A stretch of DNA of 64,000 nucleotides from Daldinia sp. FL1419 (Eukaryota; Ascomycota; Sordariomycetes; Xylariales; Hypoxylaceae). The DNA lies in the NCBI GenBank assembly GCA_025201765.1, contig MU623351.1, positions 186,001 to 250,000 of the forward strand. The letters are read 5' to 3'. This document shows, piece by piece, positions 12,675 to 24,400 of this stretch (the stretch's first letter is position 1; the number at the start of each line of letters is the position of its first letter). Below the pieces are notes generated by a model. That model did not search any database. It saw only the letters and a list, made by a program, of their open reading frames with translations, and was not told the DNA's origin. The position numbers were made by a program, and so were the translations under genes.

Positions 12675-15299
12675 TCACCATATGACGTCGCTGGAGTTGT
12701 ATCCTTGGGCTTGATGGTTGGGGACCCCTTGTGTTGCTAGACGTTCTAGGTAGTCTCTTTGGACCTGGAAAATAGAATAGTTGCCCGCAAATAGTGGCCC
12801 AAGGATGGTGTTACCGAAGCTTGCAGTCTTGGTTCCCTTGGCAAGTTCGGCCATACGCGCTTGGATCATAGAGTGAGCCTTTGAAAACTGGGCTAGAATA
12901 GTTGGCGTATTCTTAGATCCTCCCGCGATGTCGTTATCGGGGTTGTTAGGGTCTAGGATAGACAGTCGATCTAAGTTGCGATATACGACATTGCTAACTT
13001 TGCTCTAAGGACACCTAATTAGCACGCGCTGTGGGGTTGATCTCATATTACTCACCTTGGAAATAAGACCGGGAGGGTTCATACGGATTGCGACCGTGTT
13101 GTACTGGAAATGATTCCCGTAGTAATCTAGGAATTCCATCAGGAGCTCCCCGAGATGGTGTTCGGGTTTCATGGAACGACTTTGAACCTGTGGCATCTGA
13201 TTGAGTAAGTTGACAACCATGCAGATGACAGAGAAACCTCCAATGCCACCATTGACGGGCTCGTTAAGTCCTCTCATAAGTAGGAAATGCTTGATGACGG
13301 CAACGAGGATTGGCATTACCGGGTACTTCTCTTTCCAGTCTAGAAACGTTTTGATGGCTTTATGACCATCCATTTTCTCAAACGAGATGTCGACCTTCAA
13401 GCCAGTCTCGCGGTCGGCGAACTTCACTAGCGGGACCTTGGCTTTGGAAATCACTTCAACATCGTTCTGGTAGGGAATCTTGTGGTCTATAAGGTGCGAT
13501 TTAAAGGCCCAAAGATTGTTCTTTCTATCGTATCGCGGAATACCGCGTTTGATGAAGCTGTTGGAGCAAATGGCAACGTCCATATCCGCAGTCGGTAGGT
13601 AAAGACCGGACATGAAGGAACCAAACGGATAGACCTCAGCATCGGACCACTTCTTTTTAACTACAGCTCGGAGATTGCTGATCAACTGGTTGCGAACTCG
13701 TTCCTCAAAATCGCGAGGACGGACATACAGGTAGAAATCGATGATTTCTTTGTGTAGTCTAAAATGAATAAGTATAGAGCTCTCGAAAAAGGAATTACGC
13801 ACTTACCTTGTAGCCATGGATGGCGTTGCCGAGTGATCTGCCAAAGCCCAAGGGCATGGATTGTCATCCCGAGGTTGCCATGCTGGTAGGATGTTTCCGG
13901 AACCGGTAAACTTCATTGAAACTTTTACAGTTGAATGTGGTAATTTGATTGTATCGTCAAATGTGCGTTTGCGGGAACCAAACGAGGTGGAAGCTGTTAG
14001 GTCAATAGGATTGTTACTGGTGCCTTGCGTATTGGAATTATTGTCAGTTCCTTGTGTGTCGGAATGGGCAGGTGAAGGCCCCGTGAGTCCAATCCGAATC
14101 TCATCAGTAACTTTGCTTTTGGGATGTGCTGCCGGGAACGTCGGGGCAAACGTCGGGGCTACTGCACGACGGTTTGAAGCTAATTTTTGCGTCCAAGTTA
14201 ATAATTGTATCTCTCCAGTCGTAATATCCTTTGAATATTTTTTTGTGGCAGCTAGCTTACCTTCATCTTTACCTTTGCCTTCACCTTCGTCGTCACTAAA
14301 ATCACAAGAAATGAAATCCAACCCTTCCGCAGGTGCTGCAGGCTTCTTTGCTTCCGCTTCTACGCGAGCTTTGCGGATCAGCTGAACCATGTCTCTCTTT
14401 TTGCGTGTACTCTCGTCTGGAGGAGGTAACGCCGTATACGGATCGGGGTTTGACCATCTCGGTATATCTTCTGGCTTTGCAGCAGCTGTTTCGGTCGTCC
14501 GCATTCGTTTGGCCGCCGGTTCGACTGCATCTGAATCGGAGTTGTCCGAGATGTCCATTTCTGCCTCGTCGCTATCGGACAGGTCATCGACATCTCTGTA
14601 AGTAGCTCGGCCAGATGTATCACCCAGCATCAATTCAGGGTTATCATCATGCTTCTTAAGCAGGAGTAGCCGAGTCGCTGGTATTTGAGGAGGCCTATAG
14701 GAACCATGTTGTCTGCCCTGAGTGCGGTTTCGTGGGTCTCGGTAGGGTTGGTGGCGTCTACGATCATCATTTCGGCGTGAGCGGCCATCACGACCATCAC
14801 GACCATCACGACCAGCCGGTCTTCCATTATCGTCATAGCGCGAATGATGAGGCGCATTTCGTCCGTCATCGTAGCTGTGTTCATGATAAGTATTGTGATA
14901 AGTATTGTAAGCCCGGTACTGAGGGCGGTATGAATCATACTCTCTAGGAGCTCGTTGCTCTCGGCCAGGTGGTACATATGAGTCGATGCCGGCGGGGCGA
15001 TCTACACGAAAAGTGAAGTCACTCTGAGGAGGGCGATAATTGTCACCGTCTCGATAGTGGTCACGAAATCCTGCATCAGATCGGCGATGATCATCAGGGC
15101 GACCACGGCGTAGATCAGAATAGGGACCTCGGAATTGATAATCATCACGGCGCTCTCGAGGGGAATAACTATTCCATGACTGGGGTGGTTCGTCCGCGCG
15201 CGGGTATGCAGATTGCGGCGGCCTGCCGTAATTATCGTATCCCGACGGTGGAGGATTGGATGACGATGAAGGTCCGGAGTTATAGTTATTTGTATGCAT
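12675..15299 (-). CDS. Trf4/Cid14-like non-canonical poly(A) polymerase
   Basis: The model is three exons, complement(12675-13004, 13056-13758, 13807-15299), 841 residues, with phased introns of 51 and 48 bp. Residues 1 to about 490 are disordered and rich in Arg, Asp, Tyr and Pro, including an RDG tripeptide repeat and a later acidic patch. The nucleotidyltransferase core follows: the PFGS motif at about 542-545 and the metal-binding DMD at 556-558. A central domain and the PAP-associated region with LSILDPNNPDNDIAGGS come next, ending at a TGA at 12675. Members of this family add short A or U tails to RNAs; Trf4/Cid14 acts in the nuclear TRAMP complex with the exosome. For intron 2 the acceptor CCTTAG is the only one that keeps the conserved frame. 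The long N-terminus probably mediates RNA or partner binding, which is inference. Confidence 0.88.
14788..14815 (-). repeat. In-frame 9-bp repeat encoding Asp-Gly-Arg units
   Basis: Three tandem copies of a 9-base unit lie in the disordered N-terminal part of the poly(A) polymerase and give DGRDGRDGR. It is a coding microrepeat, likely variable in length between strains. Confidence 0.6.
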
Positions 15300-16367
15300 C
15301 TTCTTGGGCGCTATTTGTTGATTTTCCTACCTGAAGAAGCGCGCCGAAGCAAGAATAGGTGAGATGAAGGAGTAAAGAAATTAGGTTAGGATGGTTCGCG
15401 CTTTGAAATGCGATGCGATAAATTCGATTTAGCTCACAACGCACGTTAATTATTACATAATTCTGCACACCGCATTTAGACTACAATAAATGGAGCTAAA
15501 CCCCAATGAGTCGTGAATCATGGTCCGGGAGAACTTCGGTACCTGCATTAGCGCACACCCATAGGTTGCTCCTTCACCTTTATGTCTAATAAATGACTGT
15601 TCATACTGTAAATTACGTGACTTGGGTTGGAATTTTTTAACACATTCATCGTAATGACTTTTTTATTCATACCTAAAGCTAGCTTATTCCAGTCCCTTTT
15701 TTTTTTTTTTTTTAACAATTGTTCGTCTTTGATTGGCCGAGTACTAATTATGCGTGATTGTTGACCTAATCTAGAATCCACCTTTTTGCCGATGTCCTTC
15801 TGATCGCCCAAGACATCGGCGATAATACATACCTAGTTACTTCCTATACAAACAATAAAGAACCCTAATGTCATAACTGTGAAGATCGCAAAACCAGTGG
15901 TTCGACGAATGATAATATGCCAATGCATTGTCACTAAAATATTCTAATCCGTAAACATAGGAAAACAGGTAAATGTGAGGGAATCCCGGTGGGAAGTCCT
16001 TTCACTTTGTTATCACCTTCAAAAGTGCAAACAATGCATCACCTTTTTTTTTTTAAAAAAAAAAAGGGGGTTCCATCTCGTCGTATTCTTCAAAGCTAAA
16101 CTAGACATGGGTTATCGATTGCCGACCTCGTAGAGAATCAAGTACGGCATTACGTGATTCCGTGTAAAGTGAAGCTGTTATTCTACTGGCCGCTTAATTT
16201 ACCTATATTATCACGGATTTCTAGGCGCCGCCCCCCCTAATCGGTGTTGTAGTGTTGTGAGGTACTGCTGCACTCATACATAAGTGAGTATAAGACTCCT
16301 AGTTCATATCAAGAAATATGCCCCGAGGAATTCGGTTTACTTGCTTCAAACGTGGACCGGTGCAATC
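15300..16367. other. Divergent intergenic region (poly(A) polymerase / AA9)
   Basis: It contains the promoters of two divergently transcribed genes. Visible features are a T run of about 17 near 15698-15714 and a perfect T11A11 palindrome at 16044-16065 flanked by CC and GG. No gene is seen. Confidence 0.55.
16044..16065. repeat. T11A11 perfect palindrome
   Basis: Eleven T followed by eleven A form a self-complementary tract, extended by CC/GG on the flanks. It lies about 300 bp upstream of the AA9 gene. Such dA:dT tracts exclude nucleosomes, but a regulatory role here is inference. Confidence 0.6.
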
Positions 16368-17237
16368 ATGAAGGTGCAATCCATTATTCTAAGCCTCGCG
16401 GCGCTGGCCTCTGGCCACACCATTTTCCAGAAGGTATCCGTCAACGGAGCCGACCAAGGCCAGCTAAAGGGTGTTCGTGCGCCGGATAGCGATTATCCCA
16501 TCCAAAATGTCAACGACGGCTCGTTCGCTTGTAACAAGGACCTCAAGCATCTCGACAGCACCGTCATCACCGTGCCGAGTGGGGCCAAAGTCGGCGCTTG
16601 GTGGGGCCATGTCATCGGAGGAGCACAATCCGCCAACGACGCAGATAACCCAATTGCGAAGAGTCATAAAGGTATGCCCGTAATATATGAAATATAGGTA
16701 CTTATATTATCCGGCTAAGAAATCTGTCTCATGTTATCAGGTCCGATTATAGTCTACCTCGCCAAGGTGGACAACGCTGCTACCGCGCAGCCGACCGGCC
16801 TGAAGTGGTTCAAGGTTGCTGAAGATGGCTTGAGTAACGGACAGTGGGCAGTCGACAAGATGATTGCCAACAATGGCTGGCACTACTTTACGATGCCTAC
16901 GTGTGTTGCGCCGGGCGACTACCTCATGCGAGTTGAGTTGATCGCTCTCCACGGAGCACAGATGGCAGGACAAGCACAGTTTTACATGGAATGCGCTCAG
17001 TAAGAAACCCTTCACATTTCTTCTATAGTTATCTTGTTCTATAAACCTTTTCTAACAAGTGATAGGATCCGTGTCACCGGTTCCGGAACCAACACCGGCT
17101 CAAACTTCGTTAGCTTCCCCGGAGCATACAAATCGAATGACCCCGGCATTCAGGTGAACATCTACGACAACAGCGGAAACCCGTACATGGGCGGTAAGCA
17201 GTACCAGATTCCCGGACCACCGGTCCTCACTTGCTAG
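16368..17237 (+). CDS. AA9 lytic polysaccharide monooxygenase, secreted
   Basis: The exons are 16368-16671, 16741-16999 and 17066-17237, giving 244 residues. A 16-residue signal peptide ends in ALASG, so the mature chain starts at His17, the first ligand of the copper histidine brace. His81 in WWGHVIG is the second ligand, and the Tyr of QFYMEC is the axial residue. C55 and the Cys of the MPTC and MEC segments fit the family disulphides. AA9 enzymes cleave cellulose and some hemicelluloses oxidatively outside the cell, working with electron donors such as cellobiose dehydrogenase. There is no cellulose-binding module, and the protein stops right after the catalytic domain. The start at 16368 is preferred over an upstream in-frame non-ATG codon because it gives the signal peptide. 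A GH5 glycosidase follows 1.2 kb downstream on the same strand. Confidence 0.95.
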
Positions 17238-18405
17238 TTATGAGACTGGATTAAGACGCTTGGAGATGCAGCTTACGAATATGCGATGCTTCATGTTCTA
17301 AAATAGTATGCAGTCCCAACTATGGTGCTTCACAGAGGGAAATCAGATCTACAAGTAGACCTCGAATATACTAGATATCTTTGTATAGCTAAATCTAACT
17401 ATATCACTTATAAACCCCTAAAATATTTCCCGATCACCCTGCAAGACACTATTTGGTTAGGTAACCTATCAAGACCTTGGAATCGGATAGGCATCTTCGA
17501 AATGGCTAGGTACCTAGGTAGTTAAGTCATTTCCGTAACAAAGAATGATTGAATGCTGCGATTCGGAGTAATAACGGCCAAATGCGATAATTCAAAAATA
17601 GACTTGGCTTTAAAGTTATTACCAGATTCATCAGATATCCAATCGGATCGACTAGAGGATTCAGGGGCCCCCTGATGTTTACCTCTTACACTAAGAACAT
17701 CCAAGATCTCTAGTTACCTACACCTCTGCTTGGGAAGCGTCCCATCTTGATTATTACAATACGAGCTCCGTATATATAATATCTAGGTATATATCTAAAG
17801 AATGTAGCTGACAACATAGCCAACTGAAACTTCTCAGCTGGACGCGAATACCTGGCTTAATTCGAACTTACTGTTAAGTCTGCGTAACGCTCTCAATTAA
17901 GCAGGTAGCTCTCATCAACGAAACCGTTACACAGCAGCGGCCGACAAAAATAGAATCTTTGTTGTCGATGTCCATTAGTTACCATGTCTCATGCATAACG
18001 CCAATTGCTTTTATTGTTCACTATGTGATCCTAGCTTCTCGGTTCCCCTACGGATGTAGATGATAACGGTAGAGAACTCGCATAAGACCGGCCTTTTGCC
18101 ATGTACTCTCTTGTGATGGCGGATCCTTTCATTTGAGATTCAGGGGCTTGCCTAAGTAACATGGCTGATGTCAGCATAGATCTTGGAACGTCATGATCGA
18201 CGGCTGTGGTGAATCCGGGGAATCATACTGTAGATACCTAAAGACATAGATATTATTTCTGAAGCTTTTAAATGATCGATATCGAAGCTAACTTACGAAC
18301 CTTTGACATCTCCAAACAGACGTGCCTAACCTTCTTCCCATACACCATTCGAAGGCAGGCCTATCCTTGGTGGTTTGAACATTTTCTTCCATACATCTTT
18401 TCAAA
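17238..18405. other. Intergenic region between AA9 and GH5
   Basis: No gene is seen. It contains one exact copy of the palindrome TACCTAGGTA at 17511-17520 and a short AT-rich stretch near 17770-17800. The last few hundred bases form the GH5 promoter. Confidence 0.5.
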
Positions 18406-19817
18406 ATGTTATTGAATTCGGTTTCATCAACTATTCTAGCTTTAGCTAGTGCTGGACTTGTAAACGGCATCCGTAAGTGAGAGTTTGATCCATGTATTAT
18501 CCAATCTACTAACACGGCATAGCGTTTGAATCGACCAGCGGATCGGCACGGTCAAGCAAGCGATGGCTTTCTGGTAGCGATAAAATCCGTGGCGTCAACC
18601 TTGGGTCACAGTTCATTATCGAGCCTTGGATGGCCCACGATGAGTGGTCTGATAGTAAGTGATAGTTTATCCAAGCTTTATTCTGCCTTATATTCTTTGG
18701 TTTCTATAACTAACCCGTAGCACCAGTGGGATGTGGAAACGCCAACGACGAGTGGCAATGTGTAGAAGCACTAGGACAAGATGCTGCCGATGCAGCTTTC
18801 AAGAAGCACTGGGATACATGGACTACCCAGGAAGACATCACGCAAATAAAGAGCCTAGGCTTAAATACTGTGCGAATTCCGGTTGGCTTCTGGCTTCTCG
18901 AAGACCTCGTCAACGAAGGGGAGCATTACCCACGTGGAGGTCTCGAATATCTCGACCGACTCGTCGGCTGGTGCGCCGACGCTGATATCTACGTGATCAT
19001 GGATCTTCACGGCGGACCTGGGGCTCAATTCCCCAACCAACAGTACACCGGCCACGGCGTAGACTATCCCGGATTTTACAATCAGGACAATTACGAGCGC
19101 GCGTTCAAGTTCCTTGAGTGGATGACCGAGAGAATCCACACCAACAACACTTATCGCAGCGTCGGTACTTTGGAAGTTATAAACGAGCCAGTCCATGCTG
19201 GAGACTACGGCTCTGAAGCCGCGGACATGATTGCGAATTATTACCCTAAAGCATGGGATCGCATCCGCAGTCGCGAGGACCAGTTGGGAATAGGGGCAGA
19301 TGACCGTCTACACATCCAGATGATGGTATAGTTTCTACAACCCCTCACCTACGCCGTCCACATACGCTAACATTAGCCACAGGATAAATCATGGGGCTCA
19401 GGAGACCCTACCAGCAACATTCCCGACGCCTCCTTCGCGCTGTTCGACGACCACAAGTACTATAAATGGGACGGCTCCGTAGAGACAACAAAAGACGGGT
19501 ACATCTCCGCCGCATGCAACGATAATCGAGGCGGCGGCGACGTCATCGTAGGAGAATGGTCCATCTCAGTTGCCGACTCGGTGCAGTTCAACGACGAGTT
19601 CCAAATCGACAACCGCCCTGACCAAGCAGACTGGTACAAGCAATTCTGGGCCGCACAGGCGCAAACTTTCGAAAAGTCTGGCGGTTGGGTGTTTTGGACC
19701 TGGAAGTGTAATTGGATCGGCGGTATGGATGAGTGGCGCTGGTGCTATCAGCCCGCTGTTGCTGCTGGCGCTATTCCTAAGGATGCTTCGAGCGCCTCGA
19801 GCATTAGCCCTTGCTAA
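18406..19817 (+). CDS. GH5 family beta-glucanase, secreted
   Basis: The exons are 18406-18472, 18523-18654, 18727-19325 and 19383-19817, 410 residues. A signal peptide of about 21 residues (ending in LVNG) is encoded by the first tiny exon. The conserved strand motif RGVNLGSQFIIEPWM begins the barrel. RIPVGFW and DLHGGPGAQ follow. Glu220 in the NEP motif is the predicted acid/base and Glu324 in VGEWS the nucleophile. Relatives with this RGVNLG-EPW pattern act on beta-1,3- or beta-1,6-glucans of fungal walls or on plant glucans; the subfamily cannot be fixed by eye. No carbohydrate-binding module follows the barrel. Together with the AA9 gene upstream it makes a small pair of secreted polysaccharide-active enzymes. 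Confidence 0.92.
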
Positions 19818-20540
19818 GCCTTGACTAGGTTCAGCACGGATCGTGTTTTGGATGGTTTTGTTTTTTTTAGTTCTTTGTGTTCAATGAACAACATCATTGA
19901 CTCGGATATCTGTTACTTTTATTTCGACATCTTACTTTTTGTTTACAGTATTGTAGGGCTACGTGTACAATTTGGATACCGATTCGGAAAATAATAAATT
20001 TTTGTACGTTCCCAGGCTTTTGTGTACTTGAAGCTGCTGCAACAAAAACCAGGGGACCTTGGTTTGTTAATGAAAGCCAGATGTCCCCATATTATGCCTA
20101 GTATTTACTTTTTTTCCATTCAATAGCATAGATGTAGAAGATGTCTTCATTCAGGACTGTCAATCGATTGTATTGGAGGCTGTGAACCATGCGTCAGTGC
20201 AAAACTGCTCCTTGGGATTCTCGGATAATGTTATCAAAAAGACCAACAAAGTTCCTTATTCTCCTTAGTCACACTTATACACAAGCCCGTTGTTTCACCT
20301 TGCATGGATATAATGATCTCCTACAAAAAGGCCATTGTTGCCAAAAGATGGTAAACAATCCCATTATTCCCATGCATGCCTATAAATCCTAGCTAGAACG
20401 TAGAGGATGTCGTTTCCCCCTATGTACATCTAGGAAAACCGGTTTTTACTTGATCTTCTACTATTTTACACGGGTACCCATCTACTTCGATCATTTGAGG
20501 CCAGAGACTCGAGTTGAAAAGTTTGGAGAGTCTCGCGAAT
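19818..20540. other. Intergenic region downstream of GH5
   Basis: No gene is seen. T-rich and AATAAT/AATAAA-like words at 19990-20000 could serve as polyadenylation signals for the GH5 transcript. Confidence 0.45.
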
Positions 20541-21464
20541 ATGTGTCGGAAGATTTGGATCCATTACATGCACCATGATGTGCGACTACCGATGATAACT
20601 TCTCTCGACCACGACGACTACACCGTTTACGCCAACCCTCTCCGCACAGTTTACCACCAATGTGAGGTAGATCTCCCGATACCGAACGAGTGGATTTTAA
20701 ACCAACCAAGGCCATGCCAATACCATAGTTGTTGTCGACTATCCGAATTTATCGACTTCTGCGACGAGAGCGCCAGGACTGTAGTGTCATCTTCGCCAGA
20801 CCATTCTAATTCGGAAGCCTCTTTGTCGAACGGCGCTGGGCGCCCCAAGCCCGGTTCCGGCGGCGGCTCGTCGGAAAACGATACTCCTCTCTTTGGTAGG
20901 TCTTATCTGAGGCCCGAGCATCGCCTCGGGTTATGGCCACGGGCGGAGGCTTGCCCATACTACTTGCATGAACACTATCATAAGCGCCTGGATTACTTCG
21001 GAAAGCCTGATAGCTACCCTGAAAAATGCCCAGCTACTTGGCGCGAGAACATCGAGGATTTTGACGGGCTTCCGTTGGACTACTTCGAGCAAGACCCGGA
21101 GCTGCTTCCCGAGTATACGAAGGAGTCGTTTCGTGCCTGCGAAGACTATTACCAACTCGAGCAGGACGCCCAAATGCATTTTCTGGTCTATCGTGATCTC
21201 GCCCATAGTTTACCACTAGGGGACCCTAGGTTAGCTATCGCGGAAGCTAACGTCAAGAAAGCTCAGAATAAGCTAACGGCGCTGAAACATGACATAGCTG
21301 CTGAACTAGTCTGGGCGATGGGCGAGTCTCAGGAGGCTAATAAGCCGTGGTTCGTACCGATATGGTGGTTGCGCATGTGGACTGTGAAGCGAAACCGAAG
21401 GTTAAGATTGGCAGGAGAAGAAAGACCTGCTAATTTTGATCCTTTTGATGGGATTTATGATTAA
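20541..21464 (+). CDS. Conserved-looking fungal protein of unknown function
   Basis: This is an intronless frame of 307 residues. I use ATG 20541; upstream codons in frame are only TTG. I do not recognise a catalytic domain. The N-terminus is rich in Cys and His (MCRKIWIHYMHHD at 1-13, a CQYHSCC cluster near residue 55-65), which suggests metal binding. A Ser/Gly-rich linker lies around residues 85-115. A second half is rich in Tyr and acidic residues, with a helical, Lys/Ala-rich segment near 230-260 and a basic KRNRRLR patch before the end. There is no signal peptide or membrane helix, so it is probably intracellular. Balanced codon use and a consistent composition over 900 bases support a real gene. 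Confidence 0.7.
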   Translation: MCRKIWIHYMHHDVRLPMITSLDHDDYTVYANPLRTVYHQCEVDLPIPNEWILNQPRPCQYHSCCRLSEFIDFCDESARTVVSSSPDHSNSEASLSNGAGRPKPGSGGGSSENDTPLFGRSYLRPEHRLGLWPRAEACPYYLHEHYHKRLDYFGKPDSYPEKCPATWRENIEDFDGLPLDYFEQDPELLPEYTKESFRACEDYYQLEQDAQMHFLVYRDLAHSLPLGDPRLAIAEANVKKAQNKLTALKHDIAAELVWAMGESQEANKPWFVPIWWLRMWTVKRNRRLRLAGEERPANFDPFDGIYD

Positions 21465-24400
21465 CCTGAGATGGAGAATGCGAACACGGGCAAGGCTGGA
21501 GTAACCATCATGGCCGGATAGGGTATATTTTTGCATTGGCGGGCGTAAGGTGGTGTTTATAGTATAATATCCCATAACCATCAAGCAGAATGTGCTTGGC
21601 TGGCTGAGCTTATTCTTAATTATATTTTAATCTTACATACTTACCAAGACTTCATATCAGTCAGTGATCTTGCAAACATCTTCTTACTTCCCCTTTCATG
21701 ACAATGTCGGGCGCGTTGACCCCTTTTCAACTAATGCCTAAGCGCTACTATATGAGGGTGCTTTCGTGGTAATACTCCGTTGTCCTGGCGACGACGGGAT
21801 ACCTATAAATTTAAGTACATTATCGCTTAGCTCGCACATTGTCTGGTGTTCAAGGTATCACGCGTCATCCTTTGTTTTGCTATTTGGTTAGTATGCACCA
21901 TAGTCGCTTACCAGACTTTCAACGTAAGTGGTAAATTTGAATGAAAGAAAGCTTCCGCGTAGCGGAGGACTATTTTAGACTAGCATAGGGCTAAACTAGT
22001 TGATTCCAATCCAAGAAAACAGACTTTTGAATTGAGTTTACGGACAGATATAAAGGAACGTATCGGAGTAGTTCGAACAATCCACGAGTGATGACCACGT
22101 ACCTTTTATTACCAGGCCCTGAGGTACCTATATTCAGTTGAAGACCCAGTCCTATGAGACAAAGAGCTTCTGTCCCAACAATAGTAGATTTCGTATAAAG
22201 GAGTGTAAGTCTGCGTCCAACCAATGGCAGCCTATATTTATGGGCTAGTAAAGTCACCTTTATACCAAGCCTCATCATTAGATCAGATATGCCCGTACCT
22301 AGATCCTATCATCATCCCCCTGGTGAAATAATTGTATGCCCCCCAATCCCCCCACTTGAGGGTCGACATATTTTTTCCAGGTCTGAGGGGTCCGATAACG
22401 ATGCTCCTTTCTACCCCTATACAGCTCCTTGCGTGCCTATAAGTTTTTAAAGCAGTCTTCTAACGTGTACCCTTTTCAGGAAAATTCAAAGATTCAATAG
22501 TTCTATTAATACTGGGATTCTGTTTTTCTTATCTTCACAAATGCAATAAAGCCTTGTGAGCTCCAAGTATGACTAGCTGGTATTAATACATATTTTCACG
22601 AACTTTGCGTAACCCTAGGCACGTTCAACTTCAATTTTAATATCGTTCATAGACATTTTCATTTCGGGAATCTATACACCATGCCAGGATATAAAAGAAT
22701 CAAGTATGTCGAGGTTAGGTAAGGAAACGAGAAAGAAAATTATAGTCAGTGGCAAACGAGTGATACATATTGTATTGAATGCAGGTAGCTTAGCTCTACC
22801 TATGGTAACTATCTTGTCATGCGTTAGATATTATATATAGCATTGATAACACGTAGCTATAGAGTGATTTCTTGGCATTGAAAATATCATCTTAACACCA
22901 CTGTATAGACGCTTTTTTTATCAAGTATTCTTGCTAGGGGGATTGGTTGCTTAGGCAATATAACCTCAAAGAGCTTAAACGATCTTTAATAGTTTATAAT
23001 AAGTATGGCTGGTATACAGGGGGTTAAATATACCTCACACCCGGAATTCTCATATATAGTGCATGCACCCACTCATCCCCCCAAATAGATTGCTTGATAA
23101 TACATTTACCTTAAAATTCGCGTCCTATTTCAACATTCTAGGCATCTAGATGTGTACATGGAGTTTCATTATGTTACCATGGCTGTACCGTATGGGAAGA
23201 AGAATGATTGAAAAACGAAAAAAACAAAATAGATCAGCAGCTCAATAGCTGGGAAAATACGAGACACTTTGTGCACATGAAATACTTGTACGAGAGCTAA
23301 GGGCTGTATGTTGGACTGACATTACCCGTTTGTGATATCGTCAAGATTATACTAAACTACCTCGTGGTAAGATTATCCGTTTGTCGAGATGAGGCCGAAG
23401 TAGAGCTAAGCCTTCTTTATCTAAGAGAGAGGAGTCTAATAGAAACGTATTTGATAGGTGCGCTTGCGAGGTATGCAATATAACGCCGACAGGAATATAA
23501 ACAACGCATCTGAGAAGATTTACATCTTAGATGAAAGTTGAGACTAATGATGACCGAGATATATCTTCCGATGAACACTTTGCTAGGACCAGAGACCAGA
23601 GACCAGACCACAATCTCGTTTTCCATTTCCCGCATGGAAGAAAACCGTCCGGCACAAAATCCGACTAAGCCAAGTTATAGTGGCAAGTTGCTATTTGGAT
23701 GTTTACCCGGACAGAGCAAAGGTATAGAAATCCTGTTTATGTCCCTGATCCCAAATCCCAACTAATGCACGTCGTTCAAAGGTGAGCCAAATTGGACAGC
23801 AGGCGATTTTGGGCGCCGGCTCTGGATGATATATTGCGGGATGCCGCTTTATCATGCATACCTAGGCAATAGTTGCATAACCTCTTTTTACTTAGTATAA
23901 CTCAGCTATGGCGTTTCCTGGGTGAATTCACGAAGCCGGAAATAGTACCTTATCCCTCGTCCTGCAAGGTATAGGGGGCCCACTACGAATAATCCTTGCG
24001 CGCGTCGTCCACTGTGGAGGGGTTGTTGTAGATTTGAATCTTGTCGATCGATTGGAACCTATCGTGGGCCTGCTAGCTGCTCTGCTCGATATTAGCCGTA
24101 GCCTACTTTCTGCACTTATAACATACTATTTAATACCGACGAACCTGACCAACGATTTTGTGAGGATTTTTGGAGGCCAACTAAAGTAGGTATCTATGAT
24201 ATGCCTACGACATAGATTCAAAGCGCATTCGGAAATTTCGTTAATTTTACTCGGAAATTTCTTGGCTGACCAAATTACCATAGCCGTATAATATCCGTTG
24301 CGACGCTCTTCTTCGGCTGACGTGTTTCGTATTAGAGGCTGTCATTGAACTGATGTAATGTATTAGAGGCAAGGCGTGCTTGGAACCGGTACTCGACGAA

